From: Luteimonas rhizosphaerae
GTDB taxonomy: Bacteria; Pseudomonadota; Gammaproteobacteria; Xanthomonadales; Xanthomonadaceae
Direction of reading: 5' to 3'
Assembly: GCF_002849595.1 (NCBI RefSeq)
Contig: NZ_NRQR01000012.1
Location: 1-64,000, forward strand
DNA length: 64,000 nucleotides
Under the pieces are notes generated by a model, which saw only the letters and a program-made list of their open reading frames with translations, was not told where the DNA came from and did not search any database. How positions within the stretch are numbered: the stretch's first letter is position 1; every line of letters begins with the position of its first letter. The translations under genes were made by a program, and so were the position numbers. This document shows, piece by piece, positions 8,603-17,755 of the stretch.

Positions 8603-9733
8603 CTAGCGCGGACCGGTCGGCGACCGGCGCAACGCCTGTGGTGCGGACGTGCCCGCGCAGCTGCTGCGGGCCGAACGCGGGCGCCGACCGGCGCCGTTGG
8701 ACCACCCGGCCGCCATCGCCCGCTTGGCCGCGGCGACGATCTTCTCGACGCTCGGCAGGTACTTCATTTCCAGGCGGAACAGCGGGATGTGCGTGTCGTA
8801 GCCGGTGACGCGCTCGACCGGCGCGACGAGGTCGTACATCGACTCCTCGGCCAGGCGCGCGGCGATCTCGGCGCCGAAGCCGGCGGTCTTCGGCGCCTCG
8901 TGCACGATCACGCAGCGGCCCGTGCGCGAGACCGACTCGGCGATCGTCGCGAAGTCCAGCGGCTTGAGCGTGGCGACGTCGATGACCTCGGCGCTGATGC
9001 CGTCCCGGGCGAGCGCCTCGGCCGCTTCCAGCGCTTCCTTGACCTGCGCACCCCAGCTGATCAGCGTGACGTCGGTGCCGTCACGCAGCACGTAGCAGAC
9101 GTCGAGCGGCAGCGCCTCGCCGTCGTCGGGCACGATCTCCTTGTACTGGCGGTAGATGCGCTTGGGCTCGAAGTAGATCACCGGGTCCGGCTCGCGGATC
9201 GCGGCCAGCAGCAGGCCGTAGGCGCGCGCCGGCGACGAGGGCATGACCACGCGCAGGCCGGGCACGTTGGTGAAGATCGATTCGTTGGCCTCGCTGTGGT
9301 GCTCCGGCGCGCGGATGCCGCCGCCCCACGGCACGCGTAGCACCATCGGGCAGGTCAGGCGGCCGCGGGTGCGGTACCGGAAGCGCGCGGCGTGGCAGAT
9401 GATGTGGTCGACCATCGGATACATGAAGCCGTCGAACTGGGCTTCGGCGACCGGCTTCATGCCCATCGCGGCCATGCCGACTGTCAGGCCGGCGATCGTG
9501 GTCTCGTCGAGCGGCGTGTCGAGCACGCGCTCGGCGCCGAATTGCGCCTGCAGCCCGGCGGTCGCGCGGAACACGCCGCCGTTGACGCCGACGTCCTCGC
9601 CGAGCACGACGACCGACTCGTCGGCACGCAGCTCGTAGGCCAGCGCCTGGGTGATCGCTTCGATCAGGGTGATCGCGACGGGCGCGTCGTTCTTCGCGGC
9701 GGCGGCCGTGGTCTTGCTGGCGGCGGCGTTCAT
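8603..9733 (-). CDS. bkdA2: 2-oxo acid dehydrogenase E1 beta subunit
   Basis: The 376-residue protein is the beta chain of an alpha2beta2 thiamine-diphosphate E1. It has ITLIEAITQALAYEL, VVVLGEDVGVNGGVFRATAG, LDTPLDETTIAGLTVGMAAM, GLRVVMPSSPARAYGLLLAA and the C-terminal transketolase domain with VIDVATLKPLD and GRCVIVHEAPKTAGFGAEI. The start ATG 9733-9731 overlaps the E1alpha stop (ATGA). An Ala-rich N-terminal run of about 16 residues precedes the core. The last 37 or so residues (GAGRRPRSARSSCAGTS and after) are Arg/Ser-rich and do not look like the family, so the native stop may have been lost or shifted. Confidence 0.9.
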   Translation of the reverse strand: MNAAASKTTAAAAKNDAPVAITLIEAITQALAYELRADESVVVLGEDVGVNGGVFRATAGLQAQFGAERVLDTPLDETTIAGLTVGMAAMGMKPVAEAQFDGFMYPMVDHIICHAARFRYRTRGRLTCPMVLRVPWGGGIRAPEHHSEANESIFTNVPGLRVVMPSSPARAYGLLLAAIREPDPVIYFEPKRIYRQYKEIVPDDGEALPLDVCYVLRDGTDVTLISWGAQVKEALEAAEALARDGISAEVIDVATLKPLDFATIAESVSRTGRCVIVHEAPKTAGFGAEIAARLAEESMYDLVAPVERVTGYDTHIPLFRLEMKYLPSVEKIVAAAKRAMAAGWSNGAGRRPRSARSSCAGTSAPQALRRSPTGPR

Positions 9734-10803
9734 GCGCGACCCTCCGCGGCGATCGCCTTCGCGCGCTGTTCCAGCAGGTCCGGCGGCGGGTCGGCGTAGA
9801 GGTAATCGAACATCGCTTCGACCGGCTGCACCTTCAGTTCCAGATAGGCGTTGATCTCGACGTCGATGCGCTGCGTGCAATCGGCGATCCAGGCGTTCTC
9901 CTGCTCGTCGTCCCACAGGTTCTGCGCGGTGAGATACGTCCGCAGGCGGGTCATCGGATCGCGCGTCCAGGCGTCCTTGACCTCGGCCTCGTCGCGGTAG
10001 CGGCGCGCATCGTCGGCGGTGGTGTGGTCGTGCAGGCGATAGGTCATGAACTCGATGACGCTGCCGCCTTCGCCGTTGCGGGCACGCTCGAGCGCGCGGC
10101 GCATGCCTTCGAGCACGGCGACCGGATCGTTGCCGTCGACCTGCAGGCAGTGCAGGCCACCGGCGAGGCCCTTCTGCGCCAGCGTCTTGGCGCCGGTCTG
10201 CGCGTTGCGCGGCACCGAGATCGCCCAGCCGTTGTTGATGATGCATTGCACGAACGGCAGCGCGTAGGCGCCGGCCGAGTTGATCGCGGCGTAGGTGTCG
10301 GTCTTCGAGCTGCCGCCGTCGCCGCAGCAGGTCACCGCGACCCGCGGCTCCTTGCGCAGCTTGAACGACAGCGCGGCGCCGGCGGCGTGCAGGCACTGGG
10401 TCGCGATCGGCACGCACCACGGGAAATCGTGCTTCTGGTGCTGGAAGTCGTTGCCGCGCTCGTCGCCGCCCCAGTACATCAGGATCTCGCGCAGCTGCAC
10501 GCCGCGCATGATCTGCGCGCCGTATTCGCGGTAGCTCGGGGCGAACACGTCCTCGGGGCGCATCGCCGCGCCGATGCCGACATGCGTGGCCTCGTGGCCG
10601 AGGCACGCGGCATAGGTGCCCAGCTTGCCGGTGCGCTGCAGGGCGATCGCCTTGCTGTCGAAGGTGCGAACGAACAGCATCTGCTTGAACAGCGGCAGCA
10701 GCGCGGACGGATCGGAAAAGGCCTCGGGCAGCTCGGCGACGAGGGTGCCGTCCGGGCCGAGGTACTGCAGGTATTCGATATCGAAAGTCGCGACGACGGT
10801 CAT
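9730..10803 (-). CDS. bkdA1: 2-oxo acid dehydrogenase E1 alpha subunit (branched-chain type)
   Basis: The 357-residue protein is the TPP-binding alpha chain. It shows LFVRTFDSKAIALQRTGKLG, the EYGAQIMRG segment, GGDERGND, the TPP-binding signature beginning GDGGSSKTDT and ending in NN about 30 residues later, and the phosphorylation-loop-like sequence TYRLHDHTTADDARRYRD. These match bacterial 2-oxoisovalerate dehydrogenase E1alpha better than the pyruvate enzyme. The ATG 10803-10801 is chosen because the upstream in-frame codons (FPPVGT) have no family similarity. It is the first gene of the alpha-beta-E2 operon; the promoter must lie in the 10804-11227 gap. Products would be branched-chain acyl-CoAs used for iso- and anteiso-fatty acids. 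Confidence 0.9.
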   Translation of the reverse strand: MTVVATFDIEYLQYLGPDGTLVAELPEAFSDPSALLPLFKQMLFVRTFDSKAIALQRTGKLGTYAACLGHEATHVGIGAAMRPEDVFAPSYREYGAQIMRGVQLREILMYWGGDERGNDFQHQKHDFPWCVPIATQCLHAAGAALSFKLRKEPRVAVTCCGDGGSSKTDTYAAINSAGAYALPFVQCIINNGWAISVPRNAQTGAKTLAQKGLAGGLHCLQVDGNDPVAVLEGMRRALERARNGEGGSVIEFMTYRLHDHTTADDARRYRDEAEVKDAWTRDPMTRLRTYLTAQNLWDDEQENAWIADCTQRIDVEINAYLELKVQPVEAMFDYLYADPPPDLLEQRAKAIAAEGRA

Positions 10804-11227
10804 CGTGCCAACCGGGGGGAAGATAGTTGCGAATGATAACGGTCGGGTCGTTAAGGCCTGTTGCGCGCTGCGGCATGACGGCGACGGGGCGGATGGCGTA
10901 AGGGCGAGGCGCTGCGCGAGCCCAGGTGGGAGGCCGCGCCGGCAGCATCTTGGTTCAGGCAGCGGCGGTGCCGCGCCTTGCACGCAGCGAAGACGCCGCT
11001 CCGCAACGAACCGGTCCGTCTGCCCGTGCGAGCCGTAGGCCGCGGTGCTCGAAACGGACTGCGACCGCGTCCCGCAGGGCGGCCACGCACAGGGGAGCGA
11101 CAGCGCTGGCGACATCGATCCCGCGCCGGCAGGATCCGCAACGCAACACCCCGGCCGGAGCCGGGGTGCAGACGTGCCCCGATGCGGGCGAGCGCGATCG
11201 GGGCGTGGGCGGCGTGCCGCCCTGCGG
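10804..11227. other. intergenic region, 424 bp, with one hairpin
   Basis: No convincing gene is present. The stretch must hold the promoter of the E1alpha operon (minus strand); AT-richer sequence at 10825-10855 (GATAACGGTCGGGTCG region) is a candidate. A perfect 9-bp hairpin, CACCCCGGC (11147-11155) and GCCGGGGTG (11160-11168), lies 60 bp beyond the stop of the minus-strand nuclease gene and may mark its 3' end, though it lacks a T-run. Confidence 0.5.
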
Positions 11228-14200
11228 TCAGGGCGTGAAGCTCGCCCGGACCGACGTGCGGGCGAAGGCGCGCTCGCCGGTGACGCGGAGGTACCAGGTG
11301 CCCGGCTGCGGGACCGCGATCTGCACGGTCTCGTTGTTACCCGGACGCTGCGAGCGCAGCTGGTAATCCGAGCCGGTCGGCACGGCGTCATGGCTGGCGT
11401 ACAGGGTCACGTCGCCGCTGCCGCCGGCCGTCAGCAGGCGCAGGTTGCGCGCGCCGGCCGGCACGTCGATGCGGAACAACCGCGATTCGCCGGCCTCGCC
11501 CGACAGGCCGCTCAGCAGCACGCCGTTGACCAGCGGGGTCGCGGCCGAGGCCGGATCCTCGACGACGGCGACCGTGGCGACGGCGTTGTCGTTGGCCGGC
11601 TCGGGATCGCGGGTCTGCGCGCTCGCGGCGACGGTCAGCGACACCGTGTCGCCCACTGCGTCGTCCGGCGCGGTCGCGGTCAGTGCGAACACCGCCTCGC
11701 CGTCGACGGCCAGCGTGTCCGCGCTGCACGACACCGTGGTCGTGTCGGCGTCCATCGTCGGCGCATCGCAGCTCCAGCCGGCGGTGGGCGCGATCGCCAG
11801 GTCGTCGACGGCGATGTCGAGCACCGCGCCGAAGCCGGGGAAGGCGGCCGCGTCGGGACCGGCGTTCGTCAGCGTGGCGGTGAACGCCAGCGGCTGGCCC
11901 GCGATCACCTCGTCTTCGACCGCGTCCGCGGTGACCGCCAGGTCGGCGTCCGTCACCGGCGTCACGCGCAGCAGCAGCACGGTGGGATCGTGGTCGGACA
12001 GCCGGGTCGGCGTCGCCGCGTCGTTGCGCGCGATCTCCGGGAAGTCGGCGTTGATGCGCGCATGGCTCACATCGAGCCCGGCGACCAGCGGCGAATCGAC
12101 GATCGCCTGGTTCACCAGCACGTGGTCGAGCGACTGCGCCTGGTAGTCGAACACGAACGAATAACGTGCCTCGGCATCCGCTTCCAGCGTCATGTTCAGC
12201 AGCGACGGGGCGATCAGCACCGCGCCGTCGCCGTCGACCGCGGTCTCGCCGTCGGGCGAAGGCAGGCCGGTAACCGTGCCCATCGCATCGACGTAACCGT
12301 CGTTGAACTCGAACGCGTTGAAGTCGCCGAGCACGACGATGTGGCGCCCGGGATCCGCCTGCTGCATGTCGTCGATGATCTCGGCGAGGAACGCCGCCTG
12401 CTTCTGCCGCTTGTCGCGGACGCGCTGGCCGCCGGTCGCCCAGCCGTTGCTCCCGGCCTCGTCGGACTCGATGCCGCTCAGCGAACGCTGGTGCACGACG
12501 ATCGCGGTCAGCGGGAAGCTGCGGCCATCGGCGAAATGCGCGACGGCATCGAGCACCAGCGGCGGGCGGTCGTTGAGCACGCTGGTCGAGCCGTTCGGAT
12601 TGACCAGCACGGCGTCGGCGCCGACCTGCTCGACCGCGGACACCGCGATGCGGGCGACGCTGCCGACCGAGGCGGTCCTGACCAGGAAGCCGACGTCGAT
12701 GCCGCCGACGTCGAAGCCCTCTTCCAGATACGCCACGTAGCCCGGATCCGGTTGCCCGGCCGCGACCGCGTCGGCGTTGACGCGCGTCGCGAGCGCCTGC
12801 AGCACCGGCAGGTTCTCGACCTCGGTCACGCCGAGGATGTCGGGCGAGTGCAGGAACGCGCGGATGCCGATCGAGGCCTTGGCCATGCGGCGCTCGAGCG
12901 CGTCGGCGGTCAGCGTGGGACCGCTGTTGCCGTCGTTCACCGTGTCGAAGAAGCGCTGCAGGTTGTAGGTCGCGAAGGTCACGTGGTCGGGGCCCGGGGC
13001 CATCGACGCCCGCGGCTCGCCGGCCCCGCTGCAGTCGCTGGTCAGCGCGGCATCGGGGTAGATCGTGTAGCGGCGGAAGGTGTAGTCCAGCGGCCCGGTC
13101 AGCGAGTCGTCGACGATGCGGCAGCCCGCGGCGAGGTCCGCGGTCGGCGCGCCGATGGTGTTGCTGTTGACGGCGATCAGCTCGGGATTGAAGTCCCAGC
13201 GCGGAATCGCCGGGGCACTGCTGCCGAGCGGGTCCGGATCCGGAACCGGGATGCCGGGCTCGCGGAACGGTCGCGCGGTGCCGGTGACGACGACGGCGAG
13301 GCGGCCGTTGCTGCTGCCGGTGGCCTGCGCCTCGTTGGTGTTGCCGCCGGTCGGGGCGACGACGGTGAAGCTCGGTGCAGTGACGCGCATGCCTTCCAGA
13401 TGTTCGAGCTGGTCCAGGCCGTCATCGGCGTTGGGCATGTCGGGCGTCAGCGCGATCGGCGCCGGCAGGGCGTGGCCGGTGGACAGCGCCAGCACCGAGG
13501 CGTTGGTCAGCTGGGTCAGCGGCAGCTGCTGCGGGTCGGCGGCCGGGATGTATTCCAGCACCGTGCCCTGCACCAGCACGCGGTTGCCGACCGCGGCGTC
13601 CGCCGGCGGCGCGCTGCTGGTGAACACGAACAGGCCTTCGGAGGTCGCGGGGTTGCCGTCATCCTCGCCATCCGGCGTCTGGACGAAGAAGCCGTTGTTC
13701 TTGCGGCCGGTGACGATGCCGGTGGTCGCGTGGTGACGTCGTCGTTGACGATGGTGACGGTGGCCTGCGCCCTGGCCAGTTCGGCGCCGCTGACGTCGCT
13801 GAGCTCGACGGTGAAGGTCTCGTCGGGCTCGACGGTCTCGTCGCCGACGATGTCGATGCTGAGCGTCAGCTCGCGCTGGCCGGGGTCGAAGGTGATCGTG
13901 CCGCTGCGCGCGATGTAGTCGTCGTCGGCGTTGGTCGCGGTGCCGTCGGCGGTCGCGTACTGGAAGCGGACGCCATCGGGGCCGGCCGGCTGGTTGAGGC
14001 TGACGGTCAGGAACACCGGCGCGGTGCCGCTGTCGCCCTCGGCGCCGCTGGCGTCGCCGATGCTGAGATACACGATGCCGCCACCGCTGCAGACGTTCGG
14101 CACGCTGGCGCCGTTGCGCGGCGCGGGCGCCGCGGCGCTGAAGTCGGCGGCGTTGTCGCGCGTGTCGCTGCAGCCGTCGCCGCCACGGAAGGTCGCGGTG

Positions 14201-14727
14201 GCATTGGTCAGGGCCGGCGCGGGACCGCTGCCGGCGAAGAAGTTGGCGCCGCCGTAACCGACGAGGTCGGCGATCAGCGCGGTCTGGGCCGGGGTGCACG
14301 CGGTGCTGCCACCGTTGCAGCCGAGGCTGGTGGTGGTGTCGGCCAGCGCGACTTTTCCGCTCGCGCCCGCCATGTTGATGGTGCCGCTGGCATCGGGGGT
14401 GGGCAGCGGGGCGCCGGTCGCGCCGCCGCCCAGACCGATCAGGAAGTAGCCGCCGGCCGGAATCTCGACCTCCGGCAGCACCACGATCTGGCCCGCGCCG
14501 GCGCCGAAATTGCCGGTACCGGTCGCGCTGGCGTACTGCAGCGAACGCCCACCGAGGGGTTCGGGCAGGTCGCCCGCATTGAACAGTTCCACGTAATCGG
14601 CGTTGTAGGGCGCGCCGCTGTTGCCGCCCCCGCCGTAGACCTGGCTGATGACGACCTGCGCGGACGCCGTGCCGGCGCCGCAACACAGCAGGAGCGCCGG
14701 CAGCAGCCGGCCGATACGACTGGTCAT
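11228..14727 (-). pseudogene. secreted multi-domain endonuclease (ExeM/LTD-EEP type), frame-disrupted
   Basis: From ATG 14727 the protein has a signal peptide ending ASA-Q near residue 24, a lamin-tail domain (QVVISQVYGGGGNSGAPYNA onward, with VELFN) and a Calx-beta domain (about 195-335, with DETVEPDETFTVELSD and VTIVNDD). At about 13735 the frame changes. It resumes with TTGIVTGRKNNGFFVQTPDG, an OB-like domain, then an endonuclease/exonuclease/phosphatase domain with FATYNLQRFF, ILGVTEVENL, VVLGDFNAFE and RLSDHDPTV. A DUF11/CARD-like repeat and a C-terminal PPC-like domain (GTWYLRVTGER) follow. Members degrade extracellular DNA. The lost piece lies in the linker that normally joins Calx-beta to the OB fold; its length must be 1 modulo 3. 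The total is about 1165 residues. Confidence 0.82.
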
Positions 14728-14858
14728 GTGTGTCTCCCCGATCCATCCCCGGGCGGTGCGCCCGGCGTCGATTGTGCCCCGGCTATATCGCAGTTGCATG
14801 ACGCAAGGCGGCACTTCCTGCCGATCGACGTCACCCGGCCATGCGGTAGGCTGCGCGG

Positions 14859-15743
14859 ATGACGATCGACCGCAACCAGCGCCCGCTCGAAGCGGGCATC
14901 CACCGCGACCTGTCGGGGCGCGTGACCTACGCCGGCTACCTGCGCCTGGACCTGTTGCTGGCGGCCCAGCAGCCGCTGTCGGACCCGCCGCATCACGACG
15001 AGATGCTGTTCGTCGTCCAGCACCAGGTCTCGGAGCTGTGGCTGAAGCTGATGATCCACGAGCTGCGCGCCGCGCTGGCGCACCTGGACCGCGACGAGGT
15101 CTGGCGTTGCCGCAAGGTGCTCGCGCGCTGCAAGCAGGTGCTGCGGCAGCTGACCGAGCAGTGGTCGGTGCTCGAGACGATGACGCCGGCCGAATACATG
15201 GAATTCCGCGACGTGCTGGGGCCGTCGTCGGGCTTCCAGTCGCTGCAGTACCGCACGGTCGAATTCCTGCTGGGCAACAAGAACGCGCAGATGCTCGACG
15301 TGTTCGCCCACGATCCCGAGGGCCAGGCCGGCCTGCGCGAGGTACTCGACGCGCCGGGCCTCTACGACGCCTTCCTGCGCTACCTCGCGCGCTGGGGCCA
15401 TCCGGTCGATGCGCGCCACCTGGACCGCGACTGGCGCGCGCCGCACGTGTTCGACGATGCGCTGGTGCCGGTGTTCGAGGCGATCTACGAGAACACCGAC
15501 CGGCACTGGCGCGAGTACGCGCTGTGCGAGGACCTCGTCGACCTGGAGTCGCAGTTCCAGCTCTGGCGCTTCCGCCACATGCGCACGGTGATGCGCATCA
15601 TCGGCTTCAAGCGCGGCACCGGCGGCTCGAGCGGCGTCGGCTTCCTGCAGCAGGCCCTGCAGCTGACGTTCTTCCCGGAACTGTTCGAGGTGCGCACGCA
15701 TGTCGGGCCGGGCCAGGGCAGCGCGGCGCCGCCTCCGCCCTGA
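14859..15743 (+). CDS. kynA: tryptophan 2,3-dioxygenase
   Basis: TDO opens the indole ring of tryptophan to N-formylkynurenine using haem. The 294-residue protein has the family hallmarks [60 protein letters not shown] and [20 protein letters not shown], where the His of FRHMR is the proximal haem ligand. A TAGGCT box at 14847-14852 lies only six bases before the ATG and there is no Shine-Dalgarno sequence, so the transcript may be leaderless. No other kynurenine gene is adjacent. It is divergent from the nuclease gene. Confidence 0.95.
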   Translation: MTIDRNQRPLEAGIHRDLSGRVTYAGYLRLDLLLAAQQPLSDPPHHDEMLFVVQHQVSELWLKLMIHELRAALAHLDRDEVWRCRKVLARCKQVLRQLTEQWSVLETMTPAEYMEFRDVLGPSSGFQSLQYRTVEFLLGNKNAQMLDVFAHDPEGQAGLREVLDAPGLYDAFLRYLARWGHPVDARHLDRDWRAPHVFDDALVPVFEAIYENTDRHWREYALCEDLVDLESQFQLWRFRHMRTVMRIIGFKRGTGGSSGVGFLQQALQLTFFPELFEVRTHVGPGQGSAAPPPP

Positions 15744-16026
15744 ATCGCCGGGCAGGCCGCCTCCGGAGTTCCCGGAAGACGGTGCGCGTGGTCGCGCCGC
15801 CTGTTCCGCGCGGCGTCGCCCGGTATCGGGCGTGTTGCGAGGCCGTGATCCCTCGCGGGTGCCGCGCGGGGGCCCTTCGGGACGTCGCCCTGCAGCGGTC
15901 CAGTCGCCGGTGCGCGCACGGCGCGCGACGCGTGCGGCCGATACGGGCGCACGCCGACTGCCGCGCAGACGCGCGCCGCGCGACTGCTAGGATGCCGGGT
16001 CGCATGCCTGCAGGGGAGACCGTCGA

Positions 16027-17601
16027 ATGAGCCAGCCCAGTCCCGAGATCGCCGCGCCGCGCGGTGTCGTTGCCCGTTTCCTCGACGCGGTCGAACGGAT
16101 CGGCAACAAGCTGCCCGATCCGGCGGTGTTGTTCCTCGGCCTGATGCTGGTGGTGTGGGTGGTGTCGGCGCTGCTGGCGAACGTCAGCTTCGCCGAGATC
16201 GATCCGCGCAGTGGCGATCCGATCCAGATCCGCAACCTGCTCGCGGGCACCAGCTTCACCACCTTCATGGCGGACATGGTCCGCACCTTCGTGACCTTCG
16301 CGCCGCTGGGCGTGGTGCTGGTGGCGATGCTGGGCCTCGGCGTCGCCGAGCACACCGGCTTCATCAACGCCGCGCTGCGCGCGGTGCTGTCGGTGACGCC
16401 GAAGATGCTGCTCACCCCGATGCTGATCGCGGTCGGCATCTTCAGCCACGTCGCGGTCGATGCCGGCTACGTGCTGGTGATCCCGCTGGGCGCGGTGATC
16501 TTCTACGCCGCCGGGCGGCACCCGCTGGCCGGTATCGCGGCCGCGTTCGCCGGCGTGTCGGGCGGCTTCTCGGCGACGTTCATTCCCTCGAGCCTCGACC
16601 CGCTGCTGTCGGGCCTGACCCAGGAAGCGGCGAACCTCATCGACCCGTCGGTGATCGTCAATCCGCTCAACAACTACTACTTCACCACCGCGTCGACAGC
16701 GCTGATCGTGCTGGTCGGCTGGTTCCTGACCGACCGCGTCATCGAGCCGCGGCTGCGCGGCACGCCGGTCGACGGCGACGCCAAGGACATGCCGACGATG
16801 GAAGCGCTGACCGCGCGCGAGCGTCGCGGCCTGTGGCTGGCGGTGCTGGCGATGGTCGCGGTCGCGGCTGCCGTCGCCGCGACGGCGATCGGCGCGGGCT
16901 CGGCCTGGCGCGCGCCGGCGGATGCGCCCACCGGCGCGGGCGAACTGCTGGTCGCGAACGCGCCGCTGATGCAGTCGATCGTGCCGCTGATCTTCATCCT
17001 GTTCGTCGTGCCCGGCATCGTCTACGGCTACGCCTCGGGCGCGGTGAAATCGCACCGCGACATCATCGCCGGCATGAGCAAGGCGATGAGCGGCATGGGC
17101 TACTACATCGTCATGGCGTTCTTCGCCGCGCAGTTCATCTATGCGTTCGGCCAGAGCAACCTCGGCGCGCTGCTGGCGATCAAGGGCGCGAACGGCCTGC
17201 AGGCGCTGGGCCTGCCGACCGGCGTGACCCTGGTCGGCATCGTGCTGCTGTCGGGCTTCGTCAATCTGCTGGTCGGCTCGGCATCGGCGAAGTGGGCGCT
17301 CATCGGCGCGATCATGGTGCCGATGCTGATGCAGCTGGGCATCTCGCCCGACCTCACCCAGGCGGCGTACCGCGTCGGCGATTCGAGCACCAATATCATC
17401 ACGCCGCTGCTGCCGTACTTCCCGCTGATCGTGGTGTTCTGCCAGCGCTACGTGAAGTCGAGCGGCATCGGCACGCTGCTGGCGTTGATGCTGCCGTTCT
17501 CGCTGACGCTGCTGGTCGTGTGGTCGGCGTTCCTGCTCGGCTTCTGGGCGCTGGGCCTGCCGCTGGGCGTCGGCGCGAGCTATGTCTACCCCGCGGGCTG
17601 A
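16027..17601 (+). CDS. AbgT family transporter
   Basis: This 524-residue membrane protein matches the AbgT family: GNKLPDPAVLFLGLMLVVWV near the start, the FSHVAVDAGYVLVIPLGAVI segment, GVSGGFSATFIPSSLDPLLS, and VGDSSTNIITPLLPYFPLIV near the end. About 12-13 hydrophobic segments can be counted, with two hairpin motifs as in the solved structures. Family members were first linked to uptake of p-aminobenzoyl-glutamate; others export sulfonamides, so direction and substrate are uncertain. The ATG follows GGGGAG. The gap of 283 bp from kynA shows no feature I can support. Confidence 0.88.
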   Translation: MSQPSPEIAAPRGVVARFLDAVERIGNKLPDPAVLFLGLMLVVWVVSALLANVSFAEIDPRSGDPIQIRNLLAGTSFTTFMADMVRTFVTFAPLGVVLVAMLGLGVAEHTGFINAALRAVLSVTPKMLLTPMLIAVGIFSHVAVDAGYVLVIPLGAVIFYAAGRHPLAGIAAAFAGVSGGFSATFIPSSLDPLLSGLTQEAANLIDPSVIVNPLNNYYFTTASTALIVLVGWFLTDRVIEPRLRGTPVDGDAKDMPTMEALTARERRGLWLAVLAMVAVAAAVAATAIGAGSAWRAPADAPTGAGELLVANAPLMQSIVPLIFILFVVPGIVYGYASGAVKSHRDIIAGMSKAMSGMGYYIVMAFFAAQFIYAFGQSNLGALLAIKGANGLQALGLPTGVTLVGIVLLSGFVNLLVGSASAKWALIGAIMVPMLMQLGISPDLTQAAYRVGDSSTNIITPLLPYFPLIVVFCQRYVKSSGIGTLLALMLPFSLTLLVVWSAFLLGFWALGLPLGVGASYVYPAG

Positions 17602-17680
17602 ATGCGCGGATGATCTCGACGGGCCGGCGCGTTGCGACGCGCGTCGGCCTGCCGGGGTAGCAATGGTCACTTTCCATGTG

Positions 17681-17716
17681 GTCCGGGCGCGGCTAAGTTA
17701 GCGCGTCGCCCGGGAC
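17681..17716. repeat. imperfect inverted repeat upstream of the peptide transporter
   Basis: The 11-base palindrome GCTAAGTTAGC (17692-17702) is embedded in longer complementary arms GGGCG (17685-17689) and CGCCC (17707-17711), with CC/GG outside. It lies 40-75 bp before the POT gene start. No T-run follows. It could be an operator or the 3' end structure of the AbgT transcript. Confidence 0.5.
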
Positions 17717-17755
17717 CGTCCCGGGGCACTCGATCACCGTCAGGAGTCGCCCTAC

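Noticed and set aside
11045-13918. Long plus-strand open frame over the nuclease gene
   Set aside because: Arg/Val/Gly-rich antisense shadow; the minus strand has recognisable LTD, OB and EEP nuclease motifs.
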